Shown piece by piece: positions 60,124-64,000 of a DNA stretch of 64,000 nt; the stretch's first letter is position 1; each line of letters begins with the position of its first letter. Source of the DNA: Zingiber officinale (lineage: Eukaryota > Streptophyta > Magnoliopsida > Zingiberales > Zingiberaceae); the NCBI RefSeq assembly GCF_018446385.1, contig NC_055987.1, positions 32,251,202 to 32,315,201 of the forward strand. Reading direction: 5' to 3'. Made by a program: the position numbers and the translations under genes. The notes under the pieces were generated by a model. It worked only from the letters and a program-made list of their open reading frames with translations. It searched no databases and was not told the DNA's origin.

Positions 60124-62403
60124 GCAATTTTAAATTAAACTTTGATAGTCCTTGCCTGCTATTGATGCCAATTCTTCTTCGTATATGTCGTCATCGTTGT
60201 TATGATGATTATCCAAAGTTGATCTGTCAATCAACACATTGTCATATTTATACAATTTAATAAAGGTAATTAATTTACAAATAAAATTATCATACAAATA
60301 GAGAATTAATTGACACATACCCTTGTTGTAAATTTGGACAATTACGCTTATCATGTGACGCACCTCGACGCCCACATCCATGACATAACCGAGACTTTGA
60401 GGTTGACTTCTCCTTTGATGATTTCAATCTCTTCCCACATCCCTTTGTTCTCACTAAAGAAGGATCCATAATATTAGGGGACTCATCCATAGATTTCTTC
60501 CTTTGACTTCTATTGTCACATGTTCTACTAATGTTCACCTCTTGAATTTTACTATAAATACAATCCAATTATTCATCCAAGAAGTTTATCTCCTTATCAG
60601 TCAAAGATACATCATCAATTAATATTGAAGCTTTATAGGATAACCTTGAGTGCCTTGACATCAAAACCCTATCTAGATCATCAATGAAATTTTGTACCCC
60701 CAAAGATATATTGCTCCAACCTTTGCATCTCGTGTCCAGCATTTGAGTATATATTTATCAGGCAAATGAAATACTTGGTTGATACGAAAAAAAACTAACA
60801 TATGCCTGCATGGGATGCCATCAAGCTCAAATTTCCTACAGCTACAGAATATGTTGTCCCTCTGTTTGTCATGCATAAGCACCCTTGGTTTGGAGGAAGA
60901 ACAACTTTGAAAATTCATCACATGGTAAACTACTGAGTCAACTTCCATAGATACTTGTTGCACATAATAACCATGACTCTCACTCATTTCACTTTGAAAC
61001 TCCATCCATTTTTTTTGTGTATAACTTAACCATCTAAGTTTCCATTGGCCAGTTTGTCTTAACCCTGGGATGCTCATTCAAATCAATATGATCTGCAACT
61101 AACTCATTGTGCCTTTGATATCTCAGTGCCCTATTGAAACGGGTGATAAAGTCCATCAATGAATTTTTATTTGAGACATATCTCTTGAAAAATGCATGCG
61201 AGCCTTCAGATATCTGACTACTTGACATTCCAGCACAAAAAACATGGCTAAAATAAGCTGGCACCCACTTATGTCACAATTCATACATCAAAGACAACCA
61301 ATCATTTTTCTCTAAGTTAGCACACTTGATAACCTCTTCCCATGAATTCTCAAATTCATCAGGTGTTGTAGAATTTCTAATTACATTATTTATACTTTGA
61401 TAGTAGTCACGAAAAGTCAAAGGATGTAATTTTTTTGGGAATTTGTTCAGTATATGCCACAAACAATATCGATGCACTGTCTGAGGGAAAACTTGGGCAA
61501 TGACTTTTGTCATAGCAGGATCCTGATCAGTGATGATCACATTTGGTGCACCTTTAGGCATGACTTCTATAAACTTGTTGAACATCCAAACGAAAGATTC
61601 AATTTTCTCATCACTTATAAAGTCACAACAAAAAATAATTTTCTGGTGATGATGATTAACTCCTACAAATGATGTAAAAATTAACCCATATTTGTTGGTG
61701 TTATATGTTGTATCAAATACAACTACATCACCAAATACATTATATGCCATTCTTGATACATGATCAGCCCAAAAACACCTACTGAATCTGTTATCTGAAT
61801 CAGTCTCATATTTAAAGAAAAAGCTGAATTTTTCTCTTTCTCAGATGCAAATAGTTCGATTAGTGTTTCGGCATCGATACCCTTTTGTTGATCCCTTAGA
61901 TCTTTTTCAAAATTTCTAATATCTCTTTTTGTGCAACCTACTTGCTCGGGCCCTCCATACTCTATCTCTAATAATCGGATTTGTTGACAAGTTGACACAT
62001 TGGCCTCTGAAAATCGTTGAGTCAATGTTTTTTTTGCTTCTGAAACATTGCGATGTGAGTGTAGTAAATGGACCTTTGAAGGTGTTGAAAGTGGATGATT
62101 ATGACCTTCTATAAAGTTAGTGACAACCCATGAATGCCCAGTTTGTTTTTTGACAAGTGAAATCTTCGACTTACAACCAGTTCTAACTTCACCACGTGCT
62201 CTTTCCCTTGTCCGCTGATCACCTTTTGCTTGTTTATTCCGTTGATCATCCGTATATCCTTCTTTAAAGCAAACAAATGTTTTCCACACAACTTCATTTG
62301 TCATCTTATTTTTTTTGCTACTATTTATCCTGCCACTAAATCCAGATTCATGTGCATATTGGTTATAGAATGAAAATGCCTCATCTATTGATGAGAATTC
62401 CAT
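60124..62403 (-). pseudogene. FRS-like: FAR1-related sequence (FRS), Mutator-transposase-derived, broken
   Basis: On the minus strand, domains appear in FRS order. FAR1 DNA-binding region (62403-62080: FYNQYAHESGFSGRI, CKSKISLV, FIEGHNHPLSTPSK), MULE transposase domain (61750-61270: VVFDTTYNTNKYGL, VIITDQDPAMTKVI, HRYCLWHI), a helical part (61264-61034), SWIM zinc finger (60850-60800: CSCRKFELDGIPCRHML) and C-terminal zinc knuckle (60430-60370: CHGCGRRGASHDKRNC). FRS proteins are transcription factors domesticated from Mutator transposase; FAR1/FHY3 act in phytochrome A signalling. The frame is lost several times: a one-base loss near 61822, a TGA at about 61274, a TAG near 61034 and an A-run length change near 61015. 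So it is a pseudogene or a decayed MULE gene. A 5' frame change near 62440 also hints at loss of the start. Confidence 0.85.
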
Positions 62404-62584
62404 CCCATATTTTGGCTTTCGGGCATCTACAACTTGAGAATGTATACTTGATCTTCACCGTAATTTTCATCCATTGCTGGAAAATTTCAGATTAAGATGA
62501 AATGAGACTCTTCATATTATCATCATATAGCTAGAAAAAACATTCTAAATCAAATATACATTAAAAAAAAGAATATTTTTACAA
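62404..62584. other. 5' flank of the FRS pseudogene
   Basis: On the minus strand the FRS frame can be followed a little upstream (VVDARKPKYGMEFSS), then an ATG in another frame at about 62474 (MDENYGEDQ). This probably was the original N-terminus. Confidence 0.4.
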
Positions 62585-62697
62585 TATAAATTAAATGGAC
62601 AACTGCATTTAACTAAATGTAGACATTTGACCAATGCGATTCTCATTTCAAAATAAATGTTTATATAAAAAGCTAGACTTTTAGTATACATTCTAAC
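62585..62697 (-). mobile_element. Relic of a D-family LTR (first 113 bp)
   Basis: The reverse complement starts TGTTAGAATGTATAC and follows the first 113 bases of the LTR of element D (TAAAAGTCTAGC, ATTTATTTTGAAATGAGAATC, AAATGCAGTTG) with few changes, then stops abruptly. A truncated copy. Confidence 0.85.
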
Positions 62698-62698
62698 A

Positions 62699-63400
62699 TT
62701 GACAGCATGCATTTTGCCTATCTCATCTCGAGATGTCGCGAATATGCGTCCATCGCATTCCTTCTTTTTGTATGCATTGTGTCAACACTTAGATATAGAT
62801 ATCGCATTACACATGTTTTATAACATTATTCATGCGGTCAGTCTCGTTACGTCCCATGTAGTCCATATGCCCTACTGTCATATCTTGACATATATCTTCT
62901 CGACTATAGATGGTATAGATATGACTCAGGGGATGGTTACCCACCTTACACTGTATGATGAGATTGATCAGCGTCATCTTAGGTTAGCACATATAGACAT
63001 CACTGCTCAAGGGATCCTAGCATGGAGAGGTGGGCCATCGCCAGCCGATCCAGTCGAGGATGAGCCTGTTGCTCCATCCGAGGAGTTCGACCTAGCCCCA
63101 GACGAGTACTTTCAGCTAGCCGAGGGATAGGAGGAGTTATTTGAGTTCACTGATGTTCAGCTATTTGGGGAGCCTCTTGATCCATTATAGCCCTCGACGT
63201 CAGCTCAAACTTTCACTTCCTTATCCATTGAGGATAGACTCACTCGTCTCAAGCGATCTTCCGCGTAGACACGATGGCATGTCTCGGACGGTTTCCGTAC
63301 ACTACGAGCTGAGATGATTACTTTCCGAGAGGAGATTCTTAGTGCGCTACATGCACCCAAGCGATCTCGATCACCTCCTCCAGCTGACGACCCTTCTATT
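62699..63400 (+). pseudogene. Degenerate transposon-type frame
   Basis: A frame open at 62699-63130 and continuing in pieces to about 63400. It reads SSRDVANMRPSHSFFLYAL, ALHMFYNIIHAV, MPYCHILTYIF and a Pro/Glu/Asp-rich tail with EDEPVAPSEEFDLAPDEYF. The pattern resembles the domain called putative plant transposon protein that occurs in many plant repeat elements; this assignment is from memory. Stops lie at about 63128 and 63188. It is an old mobile-element relic, cut at the left by the D-family LTR relic. Confidence 0.4.
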
Positions 63401-63755
63401 TGATCATACTTCAGACTTGCATTGTATCTATTATACACCTATTTACTTCTTGTATAGATAACTGTCTTTTGGTTTATTTTTATGCTTAGTAGAATAGACC
63501 TTATTTCTATGTTTAAATCAGCTTGATTTTAAGATTATCCTTTTTAATCTTAGGAAAAACATTTTTCAAAATTCCAACTTTTGTTACTTTTTCAAAAGTC
63601 TGGTTTAGCCTAGGAAATTATTCCCTAGAAAGCATGTACCCTTAGAAAAAGCCAGAGCATCTCACAAGTACACTAGGTTCAATTTGCTTATGTTTGAAAA
63701 TACTTAGAATAGTGTGAGATGCATAGGGTACTACATAGACTTAAGAATCTTATGT
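63401..63755. other. No gene seen
   Basis: AT-rich tail with sequence such as TTTAGCCTAGGAAATTATTCCC. It probably belongs to the same degenerate element as the frame before it. Confidence 0.3.
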
Positions 63756-64000
63756 TGTTGGATTTTTCGGGCCGCAAAAATCACTTTTTGCGTTGCGGAA
63801 ACCTCGAAACCCATGCCATCGGATCCGTGCGAAGAAAATAATTTCAAAAATTTTACGTGTATGAGTTTCTAAACCTAGATCTACTCTAGATCTACAAGAA
63901 GAGACTTATACCTTTGTAGCGAAGCCCTTCGCTAATCCCGCTCGTCCAAGGTTCGTCGGATCTCGAGAGTATCAAAGTAGATACTCCTCTATGTGTATCC
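63756..64000. mobile_element. Start of another LTR at the window edge
   Basis: TGTTGGATTTTTCGGGCCGC begins an LTR-like stretch (CGTTGCGGAAACC, ATCTACAAGAAGAGAC, CTTTGTAGCGAAGCCC) that runs out of the window. Orientation and family cannot be decided, since the other end is missing. Confidence 0.4.

Overview
This is plant nuclear DNA, probably from a monocot. The genes have many short AT-rich introns, one single-exon gene (MIZ1-type) is extremely GC-rich at third codon positions, and about half of the window is nested LTR retrotransposons and MITEs. The style of the LTRs makes me suspect Zingiberales (ginger/banana relatives), but that is memory and inference, not something the sequence proves.

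Layout. From 1 to about 19.9 kb there is a nest of retroelements. A minus-strand copia element (C) is the oldest. It has been hit by at least three others: a plus-strand LTR fragment (G, itself next to gag-only element A), a complete gag-only element (B, 3434-7214, target duplication TCCCT) and a complete copia element (D, 9418-18599) inside C's own LTR. One LTR of D carries a later Harbinger-type MITE. From 20 to 28 kb a probable gypsy LTR with tandem repeats is interrupted by a second complete gag-only element (E, 21963-25689, duplication TGGAT).

The gene-bearing part runs from 28.3 to 62.4 kb. In order it holds: a MIZU-KUSSEI1-like DUF617 protein (minus); a solo LTR; plastid pyruvate kinase beta (PKP2-like, 12 exons, 582 aa), whose sixth intron carries a third complete gag-only element (F, 34401-38359, duplication CAGTG) in antisense; two hAT-type MITEs; a secreted phytocyanin lacking one copper ligand; a tRNA-Ala(AGC) gene with a degenerate tandem copy; a METTL21-type methyltransferase (minus, 8 exons, 237 aa) with one GC-AG intron and one probable U12-type AT-AA intron; and, divergently transcribed from it, a tRNA-His guanylyltransferase (THG1, 7 exons, 259 aa). 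These are followed by a long-armed foldback MITE, unrecognised sequence, a broken FAR1-related (FRS) gene (minus), a relic of D-family LTR, a degenerate transposon-type ORF and the start of another LTR at the window edge.

The host genes do not form one pathway: plastid glycolysis, tRNA maturation, protein methylation, hydrotropism and copper-protein families lie side by side, as usual in plants. The most unusual signals are: (i) at least five different LTR families each carry an array of their own short palindrome just upstream of the TATA box; (ii) a family of 3.7-4.0 kb gag-only retrotransposons (TR-GAG type) is present as three complete copies with perfect target duplications, one inside the pyruvate kinase gene; (iii) the methyltransferase gene needs an AT-AA minor-spliceosome intron to stay in frame. 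All exon models were built by hand from splice signals, frame consistency and remembered family sequences; no search or alignment program was run.
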